A program made the translations under genes and the position numbers. From NCBI GenBank assembly GCA_002710775.1, contig PALX01000024.1, positions 1 through 33,188 on the forward strand: 33,188 nt of DNA, given 5' to 3'. Under the pieces are notes generated by a model. It was given only the letters and a program-made list of their open reading frames with translations, had not been told where the DNA came from and did not search any database. Shown here one piece after another: positions 15,666 through 25,006 of the stretch (its first letter is position 1; each line of letters begins with the position of its first letter). Source of the stretch: Micavibrio sp. (GTDB lineage: Bacteria; Pseudomonadota; Alphaproteobacteria; Micavibrionales; UBA9664).

Positions 15666-17465
15666 ATGACGCAAGAAAAAACCTTCTCCAGCACAAAAGA
15701 AACGTGGAAATTTTTCCTTAACTCTATCAACGACCATAAAGTGAAAATTTCAGGTATTTTCATAGGGGATGCCCTACAGGCTATATGCATTGTTCTTCTT
15801 CCATTTGTTGTTAAAGACCTTATAGACGCTGTTGAAACCTATGCTCCAGATTCGGGTCGATCAATCTGGACCATTATTAAAGAACCGTTCACTTACTTTA
15901 TCGCGGTAAATATCGCTCTTGTTTTATTCTCGCGCCTATCAGGAACCTTCTTGGGTTTTACCGCACCTTTTTTTGGCATCATGCCAAGGCGGCGACTTGT
16001 TGAACACTTACAAAAGCATGCTTTCAATTATTTTCAAGATAGTCATAGCGGCTCCTTAGGTAATAAAATACACCAGACCATTATCGGCATGCGTCTCGGC
16101 CTTTGGACATTTGTATTTGAGATATGGCCAACAGTTTTACGTTTTTCTTTTAGCGTCTTTCTTATGTTCTATATCAACGCACAAATGGGTATTATTTTGG
16201 CGGTCTGGAGTCTGTTTTATTTCTCTGTCGTCGCCTGGATCGGCCTTATCAAATACAACATCGTCACACGTCTATCGCATGAACGCTCACACATCACAGG
16301 AATCGTCGTTGATATCGCCAGTAATATCCATGCCGTTAAAAGCTTTGCGAATGAAGAGCATGAGAAGCAAAATATTGATAAGGCGATGAAAGGTGAGATA
16401 CACGAAAACACAAAGTTCCAATATGCGCGCGAAGGTATGGGCTGGTTTTATTCCATCATGACAACAGGGCTTATGTTTGTGTTGATTGTCATTTCATTTA
16501 ACGAATATGCTGCGCAGCATTTTACCATCGGTGAGATTGCTTTTGTCGTTTCACTCCTGCTTCTTCTTATGGAACAAAGCCGCGGATTAACGTTTACGTT
16601 CTCAAGGTTTTTGGAATATCTGGGGCAGATGCGCGATGGCGTTGGCACTGTTATGCGCACCCACACATTGGAGGATGCCCCAAACGCAAAGCCTCTGAAA
16701 ATAAAAGACGGAAAAGCGGATATTGCGTTTAAAGACGTCTTTTTTAGTTATAGCGAAGACCCAAGCGAAGCTGTCTTTGAAAACCTCAATCTTAATATTC
16801 CGGCAGGGCAGAAAATAGGTCTGGTAGGTACAAGCGGCGCTGGTAAATCGACATTAGCCAGTCTTTTACTGCGCTTTTATGATATTGATAAAGGTAACAT
16901 CACAATTGCCGGCAAGGATATTGCAAAATTAACCCAGCATTCATTGCGCAAACATATTGCTGTCATTCCGCAGGATACAGCGCTTTTCCACCGATCTCTC
17001 ATGGAGAACATCCGCTATGGTAATTTAGATGCCAGTGATGAGGATGTCATCAAAGCCGCAAAAAAAGCGCATGCTCATGATTTCATTAAAGTCCTGCCAG
17101 CCAAATATGAAACAATGGTAGGAGAGCGCGGCGTCAAGCTTTCTGGTGGTCAGCGACAACGTATTGCTATTGCGCGTGCTATACTCAAGGATGCGCCCAT
17201 TCTTGTATTGGACGAGGCAACATCCGCGCTAGATAGTGAGTCTGAAGCTCTTATTCAAGAATCCCTTGCCAAACTAATGAAAGGGAAAACGGTTATTGCT
17301 ATCGCACACAGATTGTCGACAATTGCCAAACTGGATCGCCTCCTGGTCATGCAAGAAGGAAAAATTATCGAAGATGGGACGCATAATGAGCTTCTTAAGA
17401 AAAAGGGCTACTATGCAAGGCTTTGGGCAATGCAATCCGGCGGATTCTTAAAGGAAAAAGAATAA
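15666..17465 (+). CDS. ABC exporter, fused permease and ATPase (MsbA/ABCB type)
   Basis: 599 residues. The N-terminal half has about six membrane helices (between about 28 and 305); the C-terminal half is an ABC ATPase. Walker A is GTSGAGKST (388-396), Q-loop Gln436 in 'VIPQDTALF', signature LSGGQ (492-496), Walker B ILVLDE (512-517), and H-loop His548 in 'AIAHRLST'. This is the half-transporter layout of lipid A, lipid and peptide exporters, and of ATM1-like proteins. It lacks the N-terminal C39-like domain of HlyB-type exporters, and no membrane-fusion protein gene follows. I therefore do not assign it as the serralysin exporter, despite lying 1 kb away. The substrate is unknown. The ATG lies 6 nt after a -10-like box. 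Confidence 0.9.
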   Translation: MTQEKTFSSTKETWKFFLNSINDHKVKISGIFIGDALQAICIVLLPFVVKDLIDAVETYAPDSGRSIWTIIKEPFTYFIAVNIALVLFSRLSGTFLGFTAPFFGIMPRRRLVEHLQKHAFNYFQDSHSGSLGNKIHQTIIGMRLGLWTFVFEIWPTVLRFSFSVFLMFYINAQMGIILAVWSLFYFSVVAWIGLIKYNIVTRLSHERSHITGIVVDIASNIHAVKSFANEEHEKQNIDKAMKGEIHENTKFQYAREGMGWFYSIMTTGLMFVLIVISFNEYAAQHFTIGEIAFVVSLLLLLMEQSRGLTFTFSRFLEYLGQMRDGVGTVMRTHTLEDAPNAKPLKIKDGKADIAFKDVFFSYSEDPSEAVFENLNLNIPAGQKIGLVGTSGAGKSTLASLLLRFYDIDKGNITIAGKDIAKLTQHSLRKHIAVIPQDTALFHRSLMENIRYGNLDASDEDVIKAAKKAHAHDFIKVLPAKYETMVGERGVKLSGGQRQRIAIARAILKDAPILVLDEATSALDSESEALIQESLAKLMKGKTVIAIAHRLSTIAKLDRLLVMQEGKIIEDGTHNELLKKKGYYARLWAMQSGGFLKEKE

Positions 17466-17484
17466 GCTCGCCCGACGGAAGAAG

Positions 17485-18072
17485 TTAGCCCCTTTTATAG
17501 GCAGGAAAAATAGTTGAGGGCAAGCGTCTAAATTTTAAGGCTGCTACAAGTTCTTCTTTAATCTCGTCTGGCGCAGCCTGTTCTATAATATCATCGCTTG
17601 TCTGCTGACTCAAAACATCAAGCAACTTACGGGCGTTACTTTCAACGTGCTTTGGATAAACCTCGCTTTGCTGTAGAATATTTTGCCAGAAAACCGTCTT
17701 CAAAATACTTTTTTTGCACTCAACATTCTCTAGGTCACCGTCATCAGCTTTATCAAAAATCTTTGCCATCATGTAAGCGACACTATGGGCAATCTGGATA
17801 TCGTCTTGCTGAAGAGCAAAACTGACCAGAAAAACCGCTGCAGCCATCATCTGTTTGGAATAAGGAGAGTCAGCACCATATCCCTCAATCTCATATTGTT
17901 GCTTGATACGGTGGATAGCTTCCCCGCGTTGCTCTTTTGATGAAGCCATATGGAATGCCGCGGCTAAAGGAACGCCTGCATTATCAACCATACCCATAAA
18001 AAGCGGGTACGCGCTTTGGAAGCGGACAAGACTGTCCGGTAAGTCTGTATTTCTGTCTTGCGCATTGCTCAT
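17485..18072 (-). CDS. Uncharacterised soluble protein, 195 residues
   Basis: I do not recognise this protein. I start it at the ATG at 18072, not at a TTG 24 nt upstream, because a promoter (TTGACA-18-TATAAC, 18108-18079) ends 6 nt before this ATG, predicting a leaderless mRNA that excludes the TTG. No signal peptide is evident; a mildly hydrophobic stretch (MMAAAVFLVSFAL, about residues 75-90) looks like a buried helix rather than a membrane anchor. The rest is predicted as mostly helical, with Gln- and charge-rich segments. It converges on the ABC exporter with 19 bp between stops and is divergent from arsC. No catalytic motif is visible. Confidence 0.65.
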   Translation of the reverse strand: MSNAQDRNTDLPDSLVRFQSAYPLFMGMVDNAGVPLAAAFHMASSKEQRGEAIHRIKQQYEIEGYGADSPYSKQMMAAAVFLVSFALQQDDIQIAHSVAYMMAKIFDKADDGDLENVECKKSILKTVFWQNILQQSEVYPKHVESNARKLLDVLSQQTSDDIIEQAAPDEIKEELVAALKFRRLPSTIFPAYKRG

Positions 18073-18078
18073 CACGCG

Positions 18079-18108
18079 GTTATACACCTTTTTCAAAAGT
18101 TATGTCAA
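18079..18108 (-). promoter_or_regulatory. Promoter of the 195-residue gene, leaderless type
   Basis: TTGACA (18108-18103, perfect -35) and TATAAC (18084-18079) are 18 bp apart. The -10 ends 6 nt before the ATG, so transcription should start on the start codon itself. Confidence 0.65.
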
Positions 18109-18143
18109 TAAAAATGCGTTTCTTTATTTCCATCTAAATATGC

Positions 18144-18149
18144 TAAAAA
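18144..18149 (+). promoter_or_regulatory. Extended -10 element before arsC
   Basis: TGC-TAAAAA, an extended -10 form, ends 6 nt before the arsC ATG. No Shine-Dalgarno sequence lies between, so a leaderless mRNA is predicted. Confidence 0.4.
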
Positions 18150-18155
18150 TATAGC

Positions 18156-18497
18156 ATGACAATTACTATTTATCACAATCCGCGATGTTCCAAATCAAGG
18201 CAGGCTCTAGCCCTTCTTGAGAGTAAAAATTTAGATGTCACAATCATTAAATATCTCGAGATGCCGCCATCCAAAGATGATCTTCGTGTTTTGAGCAAAA
18301 AACTAGGGCTACCCATCTCACAAATGATCCGTACGAAAGAGAATGTCTATAAGGATCTGCGCTTGAAAGAAGCGTCAGAAGAGACGTTATACAATGCTGT
18401 CCCCGACAACCCCATACTGCTCGAACGGCCAATCGTGATTAACGGCAACGAAGCCGTTATCGCCCGCCCCCCGGAAAAGCTAGAAGAAATTCTTTAA
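18156..18497 (+). CDS. arsC: ArsC-family arsenate reductase (glutaredoxin type)
   Basis: 113 residues, the ArsC/Spx fold. The N-terminal 'YHNPRCSKSRQALALLE' carries the catalytic Cys11, and the C-terminal 'ERPIVINGNEAVIARPPEKL' carries the arginines that bind the oxyanion in glutaredoxin-linked arsenate reductases. 'YLEMPPSKDDLRVLSKKLGL' is typical of the middle segment. It stands alone: no arsR, arsB or acr3 is nearby, so arsenic resistance is not proven, and related YffB-like proteins of the same fold have other roles. It is divergent from the 195-residue gene and converges on the DMT transporter with 6 bp between stops. Confidence 0.85.
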   Translation: MTITIYHNPRCSKSRQALALLESKNLDVTIIKYLEMPPSKDDLRVLSKKLGLPISQMIRTKENVYKDLRLKEASEETLYNAVPDNPILLERPIVINGNEAVIARPPEKLEEIL

Positions 18498-18503
18498 AGC
18501 TTC

Positions 18504-19385
18504 CTACAATACGCCTGTACTCAAAACAATTATCGCAGCGCCGATGAACATCACAATACACGCAAAGGCACGGGCCATATTCCATTTATTTTTTAAGAAT
18601 ATGCTCTCAAAAACAAGCGTAAAGAAGGCGGAAGAGCGTCTTATCGTCTCAACATATGCAGCCTTGGTCATCTCTAGCGCAATCATTTCAAACATAACAG
18701 ACAATGTTGATAATAACCCCGACCCAATATGTGCTATTTTAAACTGGTAGTTTTCTTTTTTGCCCTTACCGCTCAGGCGTCGAAATAATATAATAGACAA
18801 AAAGAGAAGGGCTAAGCACGTATAACGTAGCCCGAGATATATAAACACACCACCTTCAATAACAGCCTGTTTTGAATATGCTGTCGCTGTGCTAGTCAGC
18901 ATCATATAGACAGTAACCATAACCCATGGAGAGTGTAATAAGATAACCCCTAAATCTTCTTTTATCCGACTTTTTTGCAGTAAGAAACCACCTGAAATAA
19001 CAATCACTATGCCAATTAGGCCGTAAATACTGACTGTTTCTCCTAAAACAAAAAAAGCAGTGCCAACAACAAAGAGCGGCTCCATAGACTGAATGCCTGT
19101 AATAAGTGAACCATCATGGCGCGATAACATAAACAGAAAAAAAGGCATCGCTATCGCGTTCAAAATGACATTAATCAATGTTGCTTTTAGAAAAACCGGA
19201 TTGGATAAATATACTTGTTCCCCTAGGAAGAACGCTACGGGTGTTAATGTAATTGCGATCACTGACATCGTGATGAATATAATCATCACTGGCGACAACC
19301 CCGACCCTGTTAGCAGATTTTTATCATAGGCTACTTTTCCGCCGTTAAACCCGGCAGAGAGTAAGCTGTAAAAAACCCATAACAT
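18504..19385 (-). CDS. DMT-superfamily (EamA) transporter
   Basis: 293 residues with about ten hydrophobic helices in two repeats of five, the layout of EamA/DMT permeases that export or import small metabolites. Family-like segments include 'GSLITGIQSMEPLFVVGTAFFVLGETVSIYGLIGIVIVISGGFLL' in the first repeat and 'RRSSAFFTLVFESIFLKNKW' in the second. The substrate cannot be told. It starts 21 nt after gyrB with AAGAGG as ribosome-binding site, so it is probably cotranscribed with gyrB, a pairing without obvious functional sense. Confidence 0.85.
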   Translation of the reverse strand: MLWVFYSLLSAGFNGGKVAYDKNLLTGSGLSPVMIIFITMSVIAITLTPVAFFLGEQVYLSNPVFLKATLINVILNAIAMPFFLFMLSRHDGSLITGIQSMEPLFVVGTAFFVLGETVSIYGLIGIVIVISGGFLLQKSRIKEDLGVILLHSPWVMVTVYMMLTSTATAYSKQAVIEGGVFIYLGLRYTCLALLFLSIILFRRLSGKGKKENYQFKIAHIGSGLLSTLSVMFEMIALEMTKAAYVETIRRSSAFFTLVFESIFLKNKWNMARAFACIVMFIGAAIIVLSTGVL

Positions 19386-19406
19386 GATGCGGCCAGCCTC
19401 TTAATT

Positions 19407-21857
<2,451 letters not shown>

Positions 21858-21874
21858 TTATATCTCCAGATTTA

Positions 21875-21893
21875 ATGCTAAAAAGTTTAGCAT
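21875..21893 (-). promoter_or_regulatory. Hairpin in the gyrB leader
   Basis: ATGCTAAA and TTTAGCAT form a perfect 8-bp inverted repeat with a 3-nt spacer, ending 9 nt upstream of the gyrB ribosome-binding site. It has no strong U-tract, so an operator or leader structure is likelier than a terminator. Confidence 0.45.
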
Positions 21894-21927
21894 CTACCCC
21901 ATCAAAAAGACAGCAAAAACCCTGTTT

Positions 21928-21936
21928 TTATCCACT
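21928..21936 (+). promoter_or_regulatory. DnaA-box-like sequence between recF and gyrB
   Basis: TTATCCACT matches the DnaA box TTATCCACA at 8 of 9 positions. It sits upstream of gyrB, in a place that could link gyrB expression to DnaA. One isolated near-match is weak evidence. Confidence 0.3.
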
Positions 21937-21951
21937 TTTTTACCGAAACTC

Positions 21952-23097
21952 TTAAGCCGTAATTTTACCGTTATCGACACTCAAAAATTGCGTGTTTTTA
22001 GGTAAATTGCCAAAGATTTGTTTTTCTGTTCCTGTCATCCAAACTTGACCGCCCATCGCATCAAGAAGCTCATATAATTCATCGCGTCTTTTTGCATCAA
22101 AATGTGCAGCAATTTCATCCAATAGCAAAATAGGCATCATCTGCTTTTCTTCGCGCACCATTTGCGCATAAGCAAGAATAACCCCAACCAGAAGCGCTTT
22201 TTGCTCTCCTGTTGAACATTGGTCAGCGGGCATATTTTTCGCCAAATGTTGCACTCCAAAGTCTGTTTTATGCGGCCCTTCTTTTGCGCCGCCGCGAAAT
22301 GAGTCTTCCTTGCGAGATCGCGCCAAAGATACCATAAAGCGTTCTTCAACTTGTGTTGCCGACAAACGTTGTTGCAATAATTGTTCTACAAAGCCAATTG
22401 CGTTTATCGTACCCATTGGGAAAGATTTTAAGATGCCGCTTTGAGAAAACTTCTGGGAGGCGGCATTGAGGCGATACACAAAATCCAAACGGCTTGCCGC
22501 AATAGCAACGGCTGTATCGGCCATATCACGCTCAAGTCCGTCTAGCCATGCCGGCTCTCCCTCACCATCTTGTAAAATTTTAGAACGTTGGCGCAGGGCA
22601 TTTTCATATCGAGTAATACGGCCAGCATGCGCGCCGTCAAATGCCGTATATATCATACGGTCAAAAAAGCGGCGACGGTCACTACTCCCCCCGATAAAAA
22701 GTTGATCCATTTGCGGCGTCAACCAAAGAATTGCCAGATATTCATTCAACACAGATTGAGATTTACTATCCTCCCCCTTAATGCGGGTCAGGCGGCGACC
22801 TGTCGATGAGTCAAGGCTGACACTAATCGGCACATGACCATATTCGCCTTGTATTGTTGCCCCGACACCCCATGCATCAGAAGGAGACAAAGCGTCATGA
22901 TGAACATTTTGCAACTCAACGGGTGAAGCCTTTCTGATACCGCGCCCAGGGCTAAGCATGCTCACAGCCTCTAGCACATTTGTTTTACCCGATCCATTCG
23001 GGCCAGTCAGCACAATGAATTGGTCACACAAGCCATCTAAATCCAGTGTTTCATAATTTCTGAAATTATTAAGTCTCAAAGACCGTAAATAAGACAT
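21952..23097 (-). CDS. recF: DNA repair/replication protein RecF
   Basis: 381 residues, an SMC-like ATPase that helps load RecA at gaps. Walker A is GPNGSGKT (32-39) after the typical 'LRLNNFRNYETLDL' start. The signature region is 'STGEQKALLVGVILA' and Walker B is 'ILLLDEIAAHFDAKRR'. 'GGSSDRRRFFDRMIYTAF' is also family-typical. It lies between dnaN and gyrB in the ancestral order. The start has no Shine-Dalgarno sequence. Instead a terminator-like hairpin ends 20 nt before the ATG and TAAACT lies 6 nt before it, so recF may be made partly from its own leaderless transcript. Confidence 0.96.
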   Translation of the reverse strand: MSYLRSLRLNNFRNYETLDLDGLCDQFIVLTGPNGSGKTNVLEAVSMLSPGRGIRKASPVELQNVHHDALSPSDAWGVGATIQGEYGHVPISVSLDSSTGRRLTRIKGEDSKSQSVLNEYLAILWLTPQMDQLFIGGSSDRRRFFDRMIYTAFDGAHAGRITRYENALRQRSKILQDGEGEPAWLDGLERDMADTAVAIAASRLDFVYRLNAASQKFSQSGILKSFPMGTINAIGFVEQLLQQRLSATQVEERFMVSLARSRKEDSFRGGAKEGPHKTDFGVQHLAKNMPADQCSTGEQKALLVGVILAYAQMVREEKQMMPILLLDEIAAHFDAKRRDELYELLDAMGGQVWMTGTEKQIFGNLPKNTQFLSVDNGKITA

Positions 23098-23103
23098 GAA
23101 AGT

Positions 23104-23109
23104 AGTTTA
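23104..23109 (-). promoter_or_regulatory. Possible -10 element 6 nt before recF
   Basis: TAAACT on the minus strand ends 6 nt before the recF ATG, the spacing seen at other predicted leaderless starts here. There is no good -35 and no exact TGn extension, so this is the weakest member of that set. Confidence 0.3.
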
Positions 23110-23116
23110 CACGAAA

Positions 23117-23138
23117 AGTGCTGTGATAACACAGCACT
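23117..23138 (-). terminator. Terminator-like hairpin between dnaN and recF
   Basis: AGTGCTGTG and CACAGCACT form a perfect 9-bp stem around TTAT, followed by TTTTCG. The U-run is short, so it may attenuate rather than stop transcription from dnaN into recF. Confidence 0.65.
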
Positions 23139-23175
23139 GATCTACGATTAAATTAATTTTAAGCAAGGGCGCAGA

Positions 23176-24297
23176 CTACACGCGTAACGGCATAATCACA
23201 TATAGCGAGGAGCTATCCGCCAGATCCTCAATAATGGTCGGCGAGGAGCTATCGGCCAAAACAACGCGGCATCCTTCACCCTCAATCTGGGATGTAATAT
23301 CCAATAGATAGCGAGAGTTAAAGCCAATTTCCATCTCAACATTATCATTGGTAATGCTAACATCTTCGTTCGCTGAGCCTGCATCTGGAGAGTTCGCTGA
23401 AATCACCATGTTCTGGCCATTAACAGCCAGCTTCACAGCACGTGACTTGTCCGCTGTCATAATCGTCGCCACACGGTCAATTGCGGCACTGAATGCTTTT
23501 GGATTCAGCTCAATCACCTTGTCATTTCCTTGCGGGATTACCTTTTGGTAATCAGGGAATGTACCGTCAATCAATTTTGATGTCATGACAATATGGTCGA
23601 ACGCAAAACGGATCTTGCTCGCTGATAGAGATATGCTAATCACATCTGCCGCATCTTCAACGAGCTTACGGATTTCACCAACTGTTTTACGTGGAATAAT
23701 GATGCCAGGCATACCAGCCGCACTCTCAGGCAATGGCATTTCAAATTTTGCCAAGCGGTGGCCATCTGTTGCCACAGCACAAAGAAGGGCAACGCCGTCT
23801 TTTTCAATCGCATGTAAATAAATACCATTGAGATAATAACGTGTTTCTTCTGTCGACATCGCGAATTTTGTTTTATCAATAATCGCGCGCAAATCTGCCG
23901 CTGGTAGTGTGAATGTCACGTCCAGATTATCACTGCTGATATCAGGGAAATCAGAAATAGGCAAACAGCTCAATTTAAATACTGAACGACCCGCCTTAAC
24001 AGTCATTGTTGACCCGCCCGGCTCAAGTGTCATTTCAACATCTGATCCATCAGGAAGTTTTCTAACGATATCATGAAGTGTCTGCGCAGGGGCTGTTGTT
24101 GTGCCTTCTTGTGCGATTTTCGCTGCCACAGATTCATTGATCTCAAGGTCCATATCTGTCGTTGTAAGCTTCAGTGCATCGCCAGATGCTTCCATCTTCA
24201 CATTGGCCAAAATCGGAATAGTGTTTCTTCTCTCCACCACAGACTGAACATGGCTTAGCGCTCTCATCAAATCGGACCGATTAATCGTCAACTTCAT
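23176..24297 (-). CDS. dnaN: DNA polymerase III beta sliding clamp
   Basis: 373 residues, the usual three-domain clamp length. Family marks include the N-terminal 'MKLTINRSDLMRALSHVQSVVERRNTIPILANVKMEA', 'TDMDLEI', 'ISDFPDI' of the first domain, 'FAMSTEETRYYLNGIYLH', 'TDGHRLA' of the second, 'DGTFPDYQKVIP' of the third, and the C-terminus 'YVIMPLRV' with the conserved MPLRV end. The clamp rings DNA and tethers polymerase. Ribosome-binding site AAGGATAAG lies 3 nt before the ATG. It has its own candidate promoter in the 122-bp upstream gap, with a palindrome next to it. It is separated from dnaA by two other genes. Confidence 0.97.
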   Translation of the reverse strand: MKLTINRSDLMRALSHVQSVVERRNTIPILANVKMEASGDALKLTTTDMDLEINESVAAKIAQEGTTTAPAQTLHDIVRKLPDGSDVEMTLEPGGSTMTVKAGRSVFKLSCLPISDFPDISSDNLDVTFTLPAADLRAIIDKTKFAMSTEETRYYLNGIYLHAIEKDGVALLCAVATDGHRLAKFEMPLPESAAGMPGIIIPRKTVGEIRKLVEDAADVISISLSASKIRFAFDHIVMTSKLIDGTFPDYQKVIPQGNDKVIELNPKAFSAAIDRVATIMTADKSRAVKLAVNGQNMVISANSPDAGSANEDVSITNDNVEMEIGFNSRYLLDITSQIEGEGCRVVLADSSSPTIIEDLADSSSLYVIMPLRV

Positions 24298-24318
24298 CTT
24301 CTTATCCTTGTACCTTAA

Positions 24319-24332
24319 AATTTCGCGAAATT
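24319..24332. promoter_or_regulatory. 14-bp palindrome at the dnaN promoter
   Basis: AATTTCGCGAAATT is a perfect palindrome lying just downstream of the candidate -10 boxes for dnaN and 21 nt before its ATG. Its position over the predicted transcription start suggests an operator. No protein is known to me for this site. Confidence 0.45.
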
Positions 24333-24339
24333 ATAGCTC

Positions 24340-24367
24340 AATATAGCATAGACGCAGGGCAGGCCAA
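24340..24367 (-). promoter_or_regulatory. Candidate promoter for dnaN
   Basis: TTGGCC (24367-24362) and TATATT (24345-24340) are 16 bp apart on the minus strand. A second -10, a perfect TATAAT, lies at 24335-24330 without a good -35. Either would start transcription inside or next to the 14-bp palindrome. Confidence 0.45.
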
Positions 24368-24419
24368 GGATTTTATGTATTTTTTAGAGAAGTTTTCCCG
24401 AAGATTGGTATCTTAAATA

Positions 24420-24947
24420 TCAGGATATTGGGGTATAGCCAATTCGAGGCAGGGCTCTGGTCTCTAATTGAACAGAGCGCGGGCTGAATAGCACTTCTCT
24501 TTTGAGTGCGCCAATATCCGCCACCAACCCAAAACACTTTCTAGGCGCTTGGTTTTTATAATCTCTGCGTAAAATATTATTCATACCCCGAGAAAGAATT
24601 TTTGCCGTTCTTTTTTCTGTATTGGAGCTATCTAAATCAACGCCATGCCTAACAGCACTCGTTTTTCCAACTGTTCGCCATCCAGCCGCCTTGTCCGCTC
24701 TGGTATTTTCATCACCAGCTGCCCTCTTTCTTTCTCTCCGAGCAATATTAATATTAGCCTGTTCCTCACGTTGAATAACTTCCATCAAAGCTTGAGCCAA
24801 TGAAACAGAGCGATCTTGTACAATTCTATGGATCGCCATTTCTCTGATACCGTCTTTGACATCAGACACATTATGATTTTGCATAGACGCAATTTTGCGT
24901 GCGACTTTGTCGAAATAAACATCAATTTTTTTGGTTGGACCAAACAT
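24420..24947 (-). CDS. Uncharacterised basic protein, 175 residues, between GDPD and dnaN
   Basis: I do not recognise this protein. I start it at the ATG at 24947 (MFGPTKKIDVYFDKVARK), preceded by AAGGGG at normal distance; a TTG 36 nt upstream lies before the predicted transcription start. The sequence is rich in Arg and Lys. Residues about 5-75 look helical and amphipathic (KVARKIASM, 'AIHRIVQDRSVSLAQALMEVIQREEQANINIARRERKR'). The middle is charged and polar, and the C-terminus ends in Pro/Arg-rich segments. There is no signal peptide or membrane helix. It has its own strong promoter, with an inverted repeat across the transcription start. A nucleic-acid-binding role is possible from charge alone but is not shown. 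It is a dead-end gene: 122 bp separate it from dnaN. Confidence 0.65.
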   Translation of the reverse strand: MFGPTKKIDVYFDKVARKIASMQNHNVSDVKDGIREMAIHRIVQDRSVSLAQALMEVIQREEQANINIARRERKRAAGDENTRADKAAGWRTVGKTSAVRHGVDLDSSNTEKRTAKILSRGMNNILRRDYKNQAPRKCFGLVADIGALKREVLFSPRSVQLETRALPRIGYTPIS

Positions 24948-24949
24948 GC

Positions 24950-24974
24950 ATAACCCCTTTAAATATGGGGTTAT
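24950..24974. promoter_or_regulatory. Inverted repeat over the start of the 175-residue gene
   Basis: ATAACCCC and GGGGTTAT form a perfect 8-bp inverted repeat with a 9-nt AT-only centre. On the minus strand it overlaps the end of the -10 box, spans the predicted transcription start (about 24966) and includes the ribosome-binding site. It fits a repressor operator. If transcription starts further upstream, the same repeat would form an RNA hairpin hiding the ribosome-binding site. Confidence 0.55.
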
Positions 24975-25001
24975 ATTACACAATATATTTAATTATGTCA
25001 A
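24973..25001 (-). promoter_or_regulatory. Strong promoter of the 175-residue gene
   Basis: TTGACA (25001-24996), a 17-bp spacer and TAATAT (24978-24973) make a near-consensus promoter just after the GDPD stop codon. The predicted leader is about 18 nt. Confidence 0.7.
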
Positions 25002-25006
25002 ATGAA

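Noticed and set aside
15666-17465. ABC exporter as the type I secretion ATPase for the serralysin
   Set aside because: It has the MsbA-like layout, no fusion-protein partner, and lies in a separate, divergent unit.
18073-18096. TTG start adding 8 residues to the unknown gene opposite arsC
   Set aside because: The added codons overlap the -10 box and spacer of a near-consensus promoter.
24948-24983. TTG start adding 12 residues to the 175-residue protein
   Set aside because: It lies in the predicted promoter, upstream of the likely transcription start, and the ATG has a good ribosome-binding site.
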